Part shown: one piece after another, positions 46,515 to 54,219 of the stretch
Position numbering within the stretch: the stretch's first letter is position 1
Layout: every line of letters starts with the position of its first letter
Source of the DNA: an uncultured Planctomycetales bacterium
GTDB taxonomy: Bacteria; Planctomycetota; Planctomycetia; Pirellulales; S012-138
Assembly (NCBI GenBank): GCA_937982665.1
Contig: CALJLD010000244.1
Span: 1 to 64,000 of the forward strand
DNA length: 64,000 nt
Reading direction: 5' to 3'
Position numbers and translations under genes: made by a program
Notes under the pieces: model-generated
Databases searched by the model: none
Told to the model about the DNA's origin: nothing
What the model saw: only the letters and a program-made list of their open reading frames with translations

Positions 46515-46715
46515 ATGGACATTCAGCCACTACTTTCGACGCATGACGCAGCCGAATTCTTGAACATGACGCCGGTGCAGGTCACACGCGCTGCCCGCCG
46601 TGGTGATATTCCCTGCGTCATGCTCCACGATGGCGAGCCTCGCTTTGACGTGAAGGATTTACGTCAATGGGTTGAGTCTCAGAAGCAGCCTCCACGACAG
46701 GGGGCTGCACAATGA
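46515..46715 (+). CDS. Excisionase-like helix-turn-helix protein
   Basis: 66 residues. LSTHDAAEFLNMTPVQVTRA then 'RRGDIPCVMLHDGEPRFDVKDLRQWVE' is the MerR/excisionase-type HTH with a C-terminal wing. Its stop overlaps the next start by ATGA. It may direct element excision with the integrase, or regulate the replication genes. Confidence 0.75.
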   Translation: MDIQPLLSTHDAAEFLNMTPVQVTRAARRGDIPCVMLHDGEPRFDVKDLRQWVESQKQPPRQGAAQ

Positions 46716-46972
46716 GCGATCTGGCTGCGATTTCTGCAAAGCTTGATGACGTTCTCCAGCGTCTTGATGCGCCTGCGCAGCGATTCTTGTCTGTCGCCGA
46801 GGCTGCCAAATACACAAGCCTGTCTTCAGACTCAATTCGGCACGCAATTGCATCGGGTGCGCTCCAGGCGTGCAGGCCCGTTAGGGGAAGACTTGTCATA
46901 GACAGGAAAGCCATCGACGCTTGGATACAAGGAAGTGCAGGTCGAACGCTTCGGCGCGGGAGGGGCAAATGA
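46712..46972 (+). CDS. Second excisionase-type HTH protein
   Basis: 86 residues. A helical N-terminus is followed by FLSVAEAAKYTSLSSDSIRH and 'ALQACRPVRGRLVIDRKAIDAWIQ', a MerR-like HTH_17 domain. Both ends overlap neighbouring genes by ATGA (46712, 46969), so it is translationally coupled to the small HTH gene and to the ATPase gene. Confidence 0.78.
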   Translation: MSDLAAISAKLDDVLQRLDAPAQRFLSVAEAAKYTSLSSDSIRHAIASGALQACRPVRGRLVIDRKAIDAWIQGSAGRTLRRGRGK

Positions 46973-48675
46973 CGGACCCCAACGTCCTATTGATGGAATC
47001 TGCGCTCGATGCCGACATGGCCGAACCGAATGGCGCATTCGTTGCGCCACGAGTTTATGGCCAGCAGAAGAACGGCAGCCTGAGAGCCAAAGAAGTCTTA
47101 GACGAAGCGCCGGCACACGACCACAACAGCGAGCGCGCGCTCCTCGCCGCGCTCCTCATGGAGCCCAACCTGGCCGAAGTCGCCTTTGACATCGTCAAGC
47201 CTGGAGCCTTCCACGGCGAAGAGAACAAAGCCGTCGTAGCGGCGATTCATGTTCTGCACGTGCAGGGCGCGCCCATCACTGGGAATTCGGTTCACGAAGT
47301 CTTGGAAGGGCGCAGTCAAGCTGGAGATATCGGCGGCAAGCTTTGGTTCGCGAGCCTGTTGGAAGAGTACAGCGGCGTTGTTCACAGCAAAGCCAATGTC
47401 GAGTGGTATGCCAATTGTGTGCGGCGTGCCTACGAACTTCGCATGGGAAAGCTCGCGCTCGAGCAAGCCATCGTGGAGATCACCAAACCGGGCGCAGATG
47501 GTATCGCAGTGGCAGAAGCTGGCTTGGCGGCCATTCGCGACTTGTGCAGCACGCGGGAAGATCACGACTATGGCGTGATGACGTCTGCGGAACTCGACGC
47601 TGCCGATATCAAAGTCGAGTATCTGATTGCGATGGTCCTGACGATGGGACAGCCGTTCTTGCTTGCCGGCGGTAAGAAGACGTTGAAGACCATGCTGCTT
47701 GTTTGCATGGCCATCAGCCTGGCCACGGGCTTGAGATTCCTCGGCGTGTTTGAGGTCTTGCAGACCTGCAACGTGCTGTTGATGAGCGGCGAATCGGGCA
47801 TGGCGACGCTAAAGGAATCTGCCCAACGCATCGCCCAAAGTATGGGAACAACATTGGCGGAATGCTCCAGGCTGTACTGGGCGGAGAAGTTGCCGCAGTT
47901 GGATGACCCATCTCATTTGCAAGCGCTAAGAAAGCTGATTCGCAAGTTGGACATCAAAGTCTTGGCGATTGATCCTGCCTACTTGTGCATCCCTGGAGCT
48001 GATGCGAACAACCTGATCATCATCGGGGCCATCCTCCGCGGCATCAGCGAAGTGTGCCAAGAGGAAGGCGTTACGCTTATCTTAGCCCACCACACAAAGA
48101 AGGGCCTCGCCGATCCCTACGCACCGCCTGAGCTTGAAGACATCGCTTGGGCTGGCTTCCAAGAGTTTGCAAGGCAGTGGTGCATTACTTCACGGCGGCA
48201 CAAATACGAGCCGGGCACTGGTTCGCACAAGTTGTGGTTCTCGGTTGGCGGCTCTGCTGGTCACTCCCTCTTGCGAGCTTTGGACATTGAAGAAGGCGCT
48301 TATGACGGCCACTCTCCGCGCATCTGGGACGTCAACGTCCTGACCGTTGATGACGTCCGCGAGATGGAGAAGGAGCAAGAGACCGAGGCTGTGGACACCA
48401 AAGAGCAGGCGCTGCGAGAGAGGAATCAGCGTCGCATCCTGGAAGCCTTGGCCAAGCTGGAGCGCGGGACCGAGAAGGACATTCGAGATGCTGCCGGGTT
48501 ATCCGGCCAGAAGTTCGCACCGGTCTGGGTGGACCTGCTGGCTGCAAAGGACATCCTGCCCGATGGCCAAATCATCAAAGGCAACAAGCAGCGATACGAC
48601 GCTTACCGCCTTGCTGGCACCCCCGAACACATTGAGGAGACCGCCGAAGATGACGACCAAGCAACCACCAAATAA
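46969..48675 (+). CDS. DnaB-N / RepA-like P-loop ATPase (putative replicative helicase)
   Basis: 568 residues. A DnaB N-terminal domain at about residues 45-110 (NSERALLAALLMEPNLAEVA) is followed by a RecA-fold ATPase at about 220-420 (AAA_25/RepA type): Walker A is GGKKTLKT, with Leu in place of the usual Gly, Walker B VLAIDPAYLC, and LAHHTKKG. The C-terminus 'RRILEALAKLERGTEKDIRD' looks like a winged helix. It probably drives element replication together with the repeat array that follows at 48681. ATG 46969 overlaps the preceding HTH gene by ATGA. Confidence 0.85.
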   Translation: MTDPNVLLMESALDADMAEPNGAFVAPRVYGQQKNGSLRAKEVLDEAPAHDHNSERALLAALLMEPNLAEVAFDIVKPGAFHGEENKAVVAAIHVLHVQGAPITGNSVHEVLEGRSQAGDIGGKLWFASLLEEYSGVVHSKANVEWYANCVRRAYELRMGKLALEQAIVEITKPGADGIAVAEAGLAAIRDLCSTREDHDYGVMTSAELDAADIKVEYLIAMVLTMGQPFLLAGGKKTLKTMLLVCMAISLATGLRFLGVFEVLQTCNVLLMSGESGMATLKESAQRIAQSMGTTLAECSRLYWAEKLPQLDDPSHLQALRKLIRKLDIKVLAIDPAYLCIPGADANNLIIIGAILRGISEVCQEEGVTLILAHHTKKGLADPYAPPELEDIAWAGFQEFARQWCITSRRHKYEPGTGSHKLWFSVGGSAGHSLLRALDIEEGAYDGHSPRIWDVNVLTVDDVREMEKEQETEAVDTKEQALRERNQRRILEALAKLERGTEKDIRDAAGLSGQKFAPVWVDLLAAKDILPDGQIIKGNKQRYDAYRLAGTPEHIEETAEDDDQATTK

Positions 48676-48680
48676 TGCCA

Positions 48681-48869
48681 CCGGGACACACCGGGACTCA
48701 CCGGGATATCCCGTTGTCCCGATGACCGAGGCCACACAACGGGACAGACACCCTATAGGGGTGTCCCAGTCCCAGTGTGTGTGGTCTCTCCGCAAAGGTG
48801 TGTGTGAATGAAGTTGTCCCAGTCCCAGTGACTATCACGCCAAGAGTAGGACGGGACAGCATGGGACAA
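48681..48869. repeat. Iteron-like array after the ATPase gene (putative origin)
   Basis: Three adjacent 10-bp units CCGGGANNNN (48681-48710), the dyad ACACCC-tata-GGGGTGT (48748-48764), and TGTCCCAGTCCCAGTG twice (48762-48777, 48815-48830). GGGACA/TGTCCC cores also occur at about 48714-48720, 48741-48746, 48850-48856 and 48859-48865. About ten GGGAC-type motifs fall in 190 bp, in both orientations. Position directly after the replication ATPase suggests an origin or operator. Confidence 0.5.
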
Positions 48870-48885
48870 AGAAAGAGAGCGACCA

Positions 48886-49179
48886 ATGGAACACGTCGAA
48901 GCCTACTTCGGCTACTGCCCAGAGTGTGGGGATGACAACGAGCATCAAGACTGCCTCAACGTCAGGGCCAGCCACTTCGGTTGCTGCCACCTGCACAGGC
49001 TCTATTGGCTGATTGGGTTGAATCTCTTCAGCGCGTGGAAGGATGAAGATGAATCCATCTGGAAGGCGAACGCTGAGAGGCTGGAAGGCTACGTAGAGAC
49101 CAAGCCCGCGTACTGTGAGTGCGAGAGTTGCAAAGCTGAAAACTGCGAGAGATGGAGACGCAAGGGGGAGCTGATATGA
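48886..49179 (+). CDS. Cys-rich small protein
   Basis: 97 residues with eight or more Cys: CPECGDDNEHQDC, GCCHLHR and CECESCKAENC. The Cys/His pattern suggests zinc-binding knuckles. No family recognised. Its start follows the iteron-like array directly. Confidence 0.6.
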   Translation: MEHVEAYFGYCPECGDDNEHQDCLNVRASHFGCCHLHRLYWLIGLNLFSAWKDEDESIWKANAERLEGYVETKPAYCECESCKAENCERWRRKGELI

Positions 49180-49285
49180 CCCCCCTCACCCCAAAAGGTA
49201 CTCCGCCAGTTCTGTCGGCACCACGGCTCTGTGTTGGCGGATGTCTCACGCATACGAAACTTTTTTTTCGGGTTCTTACACCACC

Positions 49286-49717
49286 ATGACAACCCAGCTT
49301 AACAAGACAGTTCGGCTGACATTCGACGACATGTGCAACCCTACTTTCGAGAAGTTGCACTTGGTTCTGCCGAATCTCAAAGCCGTTGCGAAGATGCTGG
49401 GCGTCGGCCACTCCCGGGCAAAGGAATATGCAGCCTATCACGAGCTGCCGCGCCACGATGCCGGTTGGCATGCCATGTACGTCCTCAATTGGTGGGTCCA
49501 CTACAAGTCTGACCCTGACCAGTGGGACGGGCCGAACCGTGAAGACTTCATCCGGCTGTTGAACGTCTGCGGCGATGGCGTGGCAGACGATCCTGTCTTG
49601 CTCCCTGTCTTCATCGAAGCCGCCGAAGACTTGATGCACTGGCAGTGGTTTGAAACTGGCTTGGAGCAATGGCAAAAGGAACGTTGGCACAAACCCGACA
49701 CCACAGAAACACATTGA
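49286..49717 (+). CDS. Island hypothetical protein (143 aa)
   Basis: Starts at ATG 49286 (MTTQLNKTVRLTFDDM). A central segment LKAVAKMLGVGHSRAKEYAA reads as a helix-turn-helix. The rest is Trp-rich and helical (WHAMYVLNWWVHYKSDPDQW). A longer start at 49241 is possible but runs across an eight-base T-tract. A hairpin-like CCGCCA...TGGCGG pair lies at about 49203-49240. Confidence 0.6.
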   Translation: MTTQLNKTVRLTFDDMCNPTFEKLHLVLPNLKAVAKMLGVGHSRAKEYAAYHELPRHDAGWHAMYVLNWWVHYKSDPDQWDGPNREDFIRLLNVCGDGVADDPVLLPVFIEAAEDLMHWQWFETGLEQWQKERWHKPDTTETH

Positions 49718-49799
49718 CCCTCTTCCGCACCCGCCGGCCTGGTTTCGCGAACGTTCCGGGCTAGGTCGGCGGGAGTTTGCCAACTTTTAAGGAGTAGAC

Positions 49800-50759
49800 A
49801 TGGCAACGCAAATCCAAATCCGCCGTGAGCTGAAAGATGCTTCGGCCATATCGACCGAGGACAAGTCGCAAGGCGTTCTTTGCGTCCCAACACTCACACA
49901 AGCATCCCCGGTAGATGCCTACTTCGCAGAACTCGCAACGCGTCAGAAAGCGTTCGACGAAGCCGCCCAGGAAGCCCACCGCGAACTCTACACGATGGCG
50001 CGGGCAACGGCTCATGGTTTGGGAAATAAGAGGCCGTCCAATGGCCTGTTGGATGGCGCGGGGATAACCAGCGCTCAATACCAGCAGTCCGTACAGCGCG
50101 AGAAGGACCGTCTTGCGGCGGCTGAATTCTTCATGCGCGGCGAAGCAGCAACGGGTGCCGGAATCAAGAAGCGCTTCCGAGAGATTCAAAGCAACGTCAA
50201 GCGCGCCAAGCAAAACGTGCAGCCCGCCCAGCAAGAGTTGGACGAGGACAAAACTGCGCCCCAACACCAGAACTTTAAGGCACTTGCCCAGGCCGTTGAT
50301 ACGGCCAAGGCTGTGCTCGCGGAAGCGGAACGCATGAACCATCACGCCACGAAAGCGATGGGCACATTGCAGCGTTCTTCTCCGCACTCACCTGCGGTTC
50401 TGAATGCGAACGAAGTCGGCGCGCAGTTGAAGCGCATCTCCGAGCATGCCTTGCACCTACGGAACGAGCTTGAACGGGAACAGCAACGCAACGCTGGGTT
50501 GATTTCGACAACTACCAAGCAAATCGCGCAGGCCGAGCGCGAACTGAAACTGTGGAAGTCCGCGCAGCGTTCAAAGCATGTCGAAAGAAAGAACCAAGTC
50601 GAGAAATGGACCAGGCAACTCACCAAGCTCAAAGCCACGTTGCGTGAAGCTGAAGGCCGCATCGCCGCGATGCAATCTGACTACCAAGAAGCCAAACAGG
50701 TGCAGGCGAAAGCTCAGCAGGACTACAACGCGGCTGCTGACGACATGTTGGTGCCGTGA
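49800..50759 (+). CDS. Coiled-coil protein of the island
   Basis: 319 residues, largely coiled coil (for example VKRAKQNVQPAQQELDED, ELEREQQRNAGLISTTTKQI, 'KLKATLREAEGRIAAMQSDY') and no membrane segment or catalytic motif. A perfect AAGGAG lies eight bases before ATG 49800. Its stop overlaps the next gene's GTG by four bases, so it is coupled to the HExxH gene. A structural or tape-like role is possible, but not shown. Confidence 0.7.
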   Translation: MATQIQIRRELKDASAISTEDKSQGVLCVPTLTQASPVDAYFAELATRQKAFDEAAQEAHRELYTMARATAHGLGNKRPSNGLLDGAGITSAQYQQSVQREKDRLAAAEFFMRGEAATGAGIKKRFREIQSNVKRAKQNVQPAQQELDEDKTAPQHQNFKALAQAVDTAKAVLAEAERMNHHATKAMGTLQRSSPHSPAVLNANEVGAQLKRISEHALHLRNELEREQQRNAGLISTTTKQIAQAERELKLWKSAQRSKHVERKNQVEKWTRQLTKLKATLREAEGRIAAMQSDYQEAKQVQAKAQQDYNAAADDMLVP

Positions 50760-51601
50760 CCCCCACCAAGCAAAGCGCACTAATGATGACCGACACAACA
50801 CTTGCATCCGACGCGGCAAGTCGTCCTGACCAAATGAGCGACGCGGAAATCGCTGCCGAGATTGACGCCAAACTGGCAACCGGCGAACTCGAAATTGACA
50901 CGTCACCGATACGTCCGGCGCACTTCGGCTTTGCAACCCGCGTGGCGCGAACTTCGCTTGGCGAAGAGTTTGCCACTCTTCCGGTTTATCTCCTCAGCGT
51001 TGGTGAGATTCCCTCTGCCGGTGTCTTTCAATGCTACGCTGGCTGGACGTCCGTTTGGTTGGACTTGGACCACGAGCAAGACATCCGGGAATTGATGACG
51101 TGGAAGGGGCGGGGGTTCTGTGCAGTTGTCAATTGCAACGAAGTAGCGCGCAAAGCGAGAGAACGGAAGCGCCCCTATCACTTGCATCTGGCTGGCCTTG
51201 TGTTGCACGAACTCGCGCACTGGTTGGAATTCACGCGCGGGAAGCGCCCAGCGGAACGTGAGAAGTTCGCGGAGCATCAAGCGCTAGACCTAATCCCCAT
51301 CCCCGATTGGAAAGAGACAGGCAAGCCGGAAGCCTACACACCGCCACCGGAACCTTGGTATCTGCACGAAACCCAATTCATCAGACTGGCTTGCCATCTG
51401 CACAGGCGCGTCCGTGGATTCGGCATCCAGCTTAGCGACCTGCAAATCGCTGGCGAGAATTATGGCTTGTCACCAGCGGAAGACTATCAACTCGCTGTAG
51501 GGCCGGAGCTACTGACCAGTACTTCCATCAAAGCCATCGCCAACACTCAACCGCCGAAAATGATGCAAGAGTTGTTCGCGGCAGATACTCGGAGCACTTG
51601 A
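50756..51601 (+). CDS. Putative HExxH metallopeptidase-like protein
   Basis: 281 residues. The motif HLAGLVLHELAHWLEFTRGK contains HExxH (HELAH) in a helix, the zinc site of many metallopeptidases; a downstream Glu/His such as EKFAEHQALD could be the third ligand. N-terminal region is acidic. Starts at GTG 50756, overlapping the coiled-coil stop; ATG 50783 is an alternative. Substrate unknown. The pairing with a coiled-coil gene may reflect a joint complex. Confidence 0.65.
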   Translation: MTPTKQSALMMTDTTLASDAASRPDQMSDAEIAAEIDAKLATGELEIDTSPIRPAHFGFATRVARTSLGEEFATLPVYLLSVGEIPSAGVFQCYAGWTSVWLDLDHEQDIRELMTWKGRGFCAVVNCNEVARKARERKRPYHLHLAGLVLHELAHWLEFTRGKRPAEREKFAEHQALDLIPIPDWKETGKPEAYTPPPEPWYLHETQFIRLACHLHRRVRGFGIQLSDLQIAGENYGLSPAEDYQLAVGPELLTSTSIKAIANTQPPKMMQELFAADTRST

Positions 51602-51779
51602 TTTGGAAGAGGCCGGCAGACGTCGGCACTTGTTCTTTGACAATCCGACCGACCCGGCAGCGGCAGAAGGCAACTCCCTGCCGGGCAGACGTAGAGAAAA
51701 ATAGCGGGACTTGACGTAGAATACACAGAAAGCCGAGGAACGGCTGGATGCAAGTCTGACAGTTACCTAGAATCCCCCC

Positions 51780-52553
51780 ATGCCAGACGCTGGACAACAT
51801 TATGAAGGCGCTCCGATCACGGAAGCGGTAATCGACATCAAGGCGATTATCCCAGACGAGGTCGGAGCATCCCCGCAGGAGAGTATGGGGGTGGTTCGAC
51901 TGATAAAGTCTGGCCTGTCGTTGCTGCTGCCAAGTTACAAGGCTCCGGAAGATATCACGCGACATGTAAGCCAACTCAAAGTTGGTGGCCAAAACTCTGC
52001 AACGGCAACGGCGAGCAACGTTGTTGGTGCTATGTTTCAGTCCGAAGACAAGAGGCAGATTCTTCAGGCGAGACTTGATGGATTTACTTTCAGTCGCCTT
52101 GCCCCATACACAACGTGGGAGGACTTCAGTACGCAAGCCCGTGCTGCTTGGGGGGCGTATCGTCAAACTTTTCCCGCAATGAGAGTCACGAGGCTGGCTG
52201 TCCGATACATCAATCGTATCGAGTTTCCGACGCCTGCAGACGATTTGGCGAAATACGTCACGCTGCTGCCCACAATTCCGGACAACTTGACATCGACGGG
52301 CGCACTCTCAGGGCTGTTCATGCAATTGAAGATGCCAATGCGGGATGGCGCGAATCTGATTCTGAATGAGGCAATTGTCGAAAGCAACTCTCCCGATACG
52401 GCTGCGATTCTCTTGGACACTGACATCTATCGCGACACAGATGTCCCACAGGATGAAGCCGGCATTTGGGAGTACTTTTCGACTCTCCGCGATCTTAAAA
52501 ACGAAGTTTTTGAGGCCTGTATCACTCCAACGACGAGGGAGCTGATTAAATGA
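51780..52553 (+). CDS. TIGR04255 family protein
   Basis: 257 residues. N-terminal APITEAVIDIKAI and the core MRVTRLAVRYINRIEFP are signature features of the sporadically distributed TIGR04255 family, whose biochemical function is not established. It has no signal peptide or membrane segment. Its stop overlaps the next start by ATGA, and that gene overlaps the third by TGATG, so the three are translationally coupled. It lies on a mobile island, as members of this family often do. Confidence 0.85.
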   Translation: MPDAGQHYEGAPITEAVIDIKAIIPDEVGASPQESMGVVRLIKSGLSLLLPSYKAPEDITRHVSQLKVGGQNSATATASNVVGAMFQSEDKRQILQARLDGFTFSRLAPYTTWEDFSTQARAAWGAYRQTFPAMRVTRLAVRYINRIEFPTPADDLAKYVTLLPTIPDNLTSTGALSGLFMQLKMPMRDGANLILNEAIVESNSPDTAAILLDTDIYRDTDVPQDEAGIWEYFSTLRDLKNEVFEACITPTTRELIK

Positions 52554-52834
52554 TATCAATCGCTCAATCATCCCAGCCGCAACTCGAGTCTTACAGTGAT
52601 GACATCGACGAGCGAATGCACAGTAATGATGCGAAGCGCCTTTCCCAGCTAATGCGCCAGGTGAGTTATCACTTTCACGATCGCGTTACCGGACAAGGTG
52701 GGGAATCCTCAGCCGCGGTTGAGGATGACTATTACCTACCACCTCCACAAAAACGATTTGTTGCCAAGGGCGTTTTGCGTTCCCCTAAGAAGGAAGCTAG
52801 CCCCGATGCCATGCGCTTTCCTGATGACGACTGA
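52550..52834 (+). CDS. Small linker protein of the TIGR04255 operon
   Basis: 94 residues, polar, probably partly disordered, with a helix near LSQLMRQVSYHFHDR. No known family. Starts at ATG 52550 inside the TIGR04255 stop (ATGA) and ends TGATG into the next gene, so its stoichiometry is probably tied to both neighbours. May be an antitoxin, adaptor or regulatory subunit; nothing in the sequence decides. Confidence 0.68.
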   Translation: MISIAQSSQPQLESYSDDIDERMHSNDAKRLSQLMRQVSYHFHDRVTGQGGESSAAVEDDYYLPPPQKRFVAKGVLRSPKKEASPDAMRFPDDD

Positions 52835-53388
52835 TGGCAGAATCGCAATGGGAGACAATACGATCAGAAGGACTTGAGCAGGGCGACTTCATCTCGAACT
52901 GTTTCGTTCCAGTCTATGATGAAGAAATTGCGGTCGCATTACAGCGCGGCGATGAAGATTCGCCCGTCGGCTTTGACAGCGTTGACGTCGTGGTCCTAAG
53001 CCAATCCTGCGACTTGGCCAGATTGGATTACGCAATCACGTGCAGGGCCTACGGCATCCCGCAACTCCATGCGTTGAATTCAAGTCTTACGTCGAAGACC
53101 TTCTTGAGCGATGCAGTTGCTGGGCGGCGGCCTCAGTTTCATGTCCTGGGGGGACAAGCCAAACCTGACGACCCTTTTGACAGTTTGGTCGTGGATTTCA
53201 GGCAAGTCTTCAGTGTGCCGATCCGCTATCTGCGAGAACACGCGAAGGGCCTGGGGGAACGCTACCGTTTGCGCCCACCCTTCCGTGAAAAGTTCGCCCA
53301 ATCAGCAGGCTTGTTTATCATGCGCGTGGCAACGCCGGGCGACCCAATTAGATTCCCGAGTGGGTATGAACCGCCAAAAGGGAGTTGA
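52834..53388 (+). CDS. SQSCDL-motif protein of the TIGR04255 operon
   Basis: 184 residues, soluble. Starts with a strand-rich N-terminus (LEQGDFISNCFVPVYDEEIA), then DVVVLSQSCDLARLDYAITC, which places a Cys in a loop after a hydrophobic strand. Two more Cys follow. The SQ-x-CD motif recurs in uncharacterised proteins of mobile DNA; I know of no verified activity. Translation is coupled to the preceding genes. A redox- or metal-dependent effector is a guess from the motif. Confidence 0.7.
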   Translation: MAESQWETIRSEGLEQGDFISNCFVPVYDEEIAVALQRGDEDSPVGFDSVDVVVLSQSCDLARLDYAITCRAYGIPQLHALNSSLTSKTFLSDAVAGRRPQFHVLGGQAKPDDPFDSLVVDFRQVFSVPIRYLREHAKGLGERYRLRPPFREKFAQSAGLFIMRVATPGDPIRFPSGYEPPKGS

Positions 53389-53545
53389 TCAAATCGACCG
53401 CGAGACTTGCGCCCTGTGATAATCCGAGGGCCTTCCGCGATATCTGTGGGCCATGCGTGGCAGCAGGGCCTTAGATGGCGAATTTGCGGACCGCGCGCGA
53501 GCTACCTAAACTGGCGGTCTGCCAATCATTCCGGGAGTTCGACAA

Positions 53546-53668
53546 ATGACATACGACTGGATGGACTACGAGATCTGCCAAGGGTGCGGCGAATGCAACA
53601 AGGGATGCGTTTGCGACCGCGAACAACGCAACGAAGCGGCGGAGGACGAGTCAGCCTCATCGGATTGA
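53546..53668 (+). CDS. Small Cys-rich protein (40 aa)
   Basis: MTYDWMDYEICQGCGECNKG then 'CVCDREQRNEAAEDE', with five Cys in CxxCxxCxxxCxC, a small zinc- or iron-binding pattern. GGGAG lies seven bases before the ATG. It is shorter than normal gene-calling cut-offs, so independent evidence would be useful. Confidence 0.5.
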   Translation: MTYDWMDYEICQGCGECNKGCVCDREQRNEAAEDESASSD

Positions 53669-53672
53669 GGAC

Positions 53673-53819
53673 TTATTCCTCTGGCGACCACGTGACTACC
53701 TTGATTCGCAACCCATAGCGTTCGGCTAGACCGACCATACTCTTCGTGGCGGATGACTTGCGATTCCCCGACGCAACCAACGCATTGCCACTAATGGAGC
53801 GGAGGCAAGTCGTCGTCAA
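53673..53819 (-). CDS. Small protein coupled to the 109-aa membrane protein gene
   Basis: 48 residues starting at TTG 53819, which overlaps the upstream stop by four bases (TTGA). The core SISGNALVASGNRKSSATKS and 'MVGLAERYGLRIKVV' resembles the DUF1508/YegP-type beta-beta-alpha fold, though weakly. Small size and TTG start limit confidence. Confidence 0.35.
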   Translation of the reverse strand: MTTTCLRSISGNALVASGNRKSSATKSMVGLAERYGLRIKVVTWSPEE

Positions 53820-54145
53820 TCATTCTCGTCAATTGGTGGCGGCTCAGGTTGCTCGTCAAGAACAGGCGGGATAGCGCCGCCTTCAATCGCGAGCCATCTG
53901 TTAGCTGAATGATCTCTTGTGTGCTCATGGACCCAGGTCGCACCAGTTTGCTTGTGGATGCGGTAGATCGGAACGTATTCGGAATCCGCGTTAAGCGACG
54001 GAGGCGACCATAGTTGAAATTGCTCTTCGCTTTCTCCAGTCTTTGCACCGAGGTAGCCACCCCCTAGGGCTCCACCAGCTGCGATAATCGCAATGCAGAT
54101 TTGAACGGTAAGGACCGGACCACGGCTTCTCGTTGGTACATTCAT
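53816..54145 (-). CDS. Island membrane protein (109 aa)
   Basis: From ATG 54145 the product begins MNVPTRSRGPVLTVQICIAI and has one membrane segment (ICIAIIAAGGALGGGYLGA) and a polar, Glu/Pro-rich remainder. Glycine-zipper-like spacing of the helix (GGALGGGYLG) could mean oligomerisation or membrane insertion. Function unknown. Upstream minus-strand gene at 54220-54825 is 74 bp away and may be co-transcribed. Confidence 0.6.
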   Translation of the reverse strand: MNVPTRSRGPVLTVQICIAIIAAGGALGGGYLGAKTGESEEQFQLWSPPSLNADSEYVPIYRIHKQTGATWVHEHTRDHSANRWLAIEGGAIPPVLDEQPEPPPIDEND

Positions 54146-54219
54146 ACTTTTGGTTCCATGAGTAACGGCTAGCAAGCTGACTTACCATCGCGTGTGTAGA
54201 CGTGGGATTAGCTAAATCG

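Noticed and set aside
48650..48811. A 53-codon plus-strand frame beginning MTTKQPPNN that overlaps the ATPase gene's end
   Set aside because: It overlaps the ATPase C-terminus and runs through the iteron-like array; its composition follows the repeats. I see no ribosome-binding site or domain.
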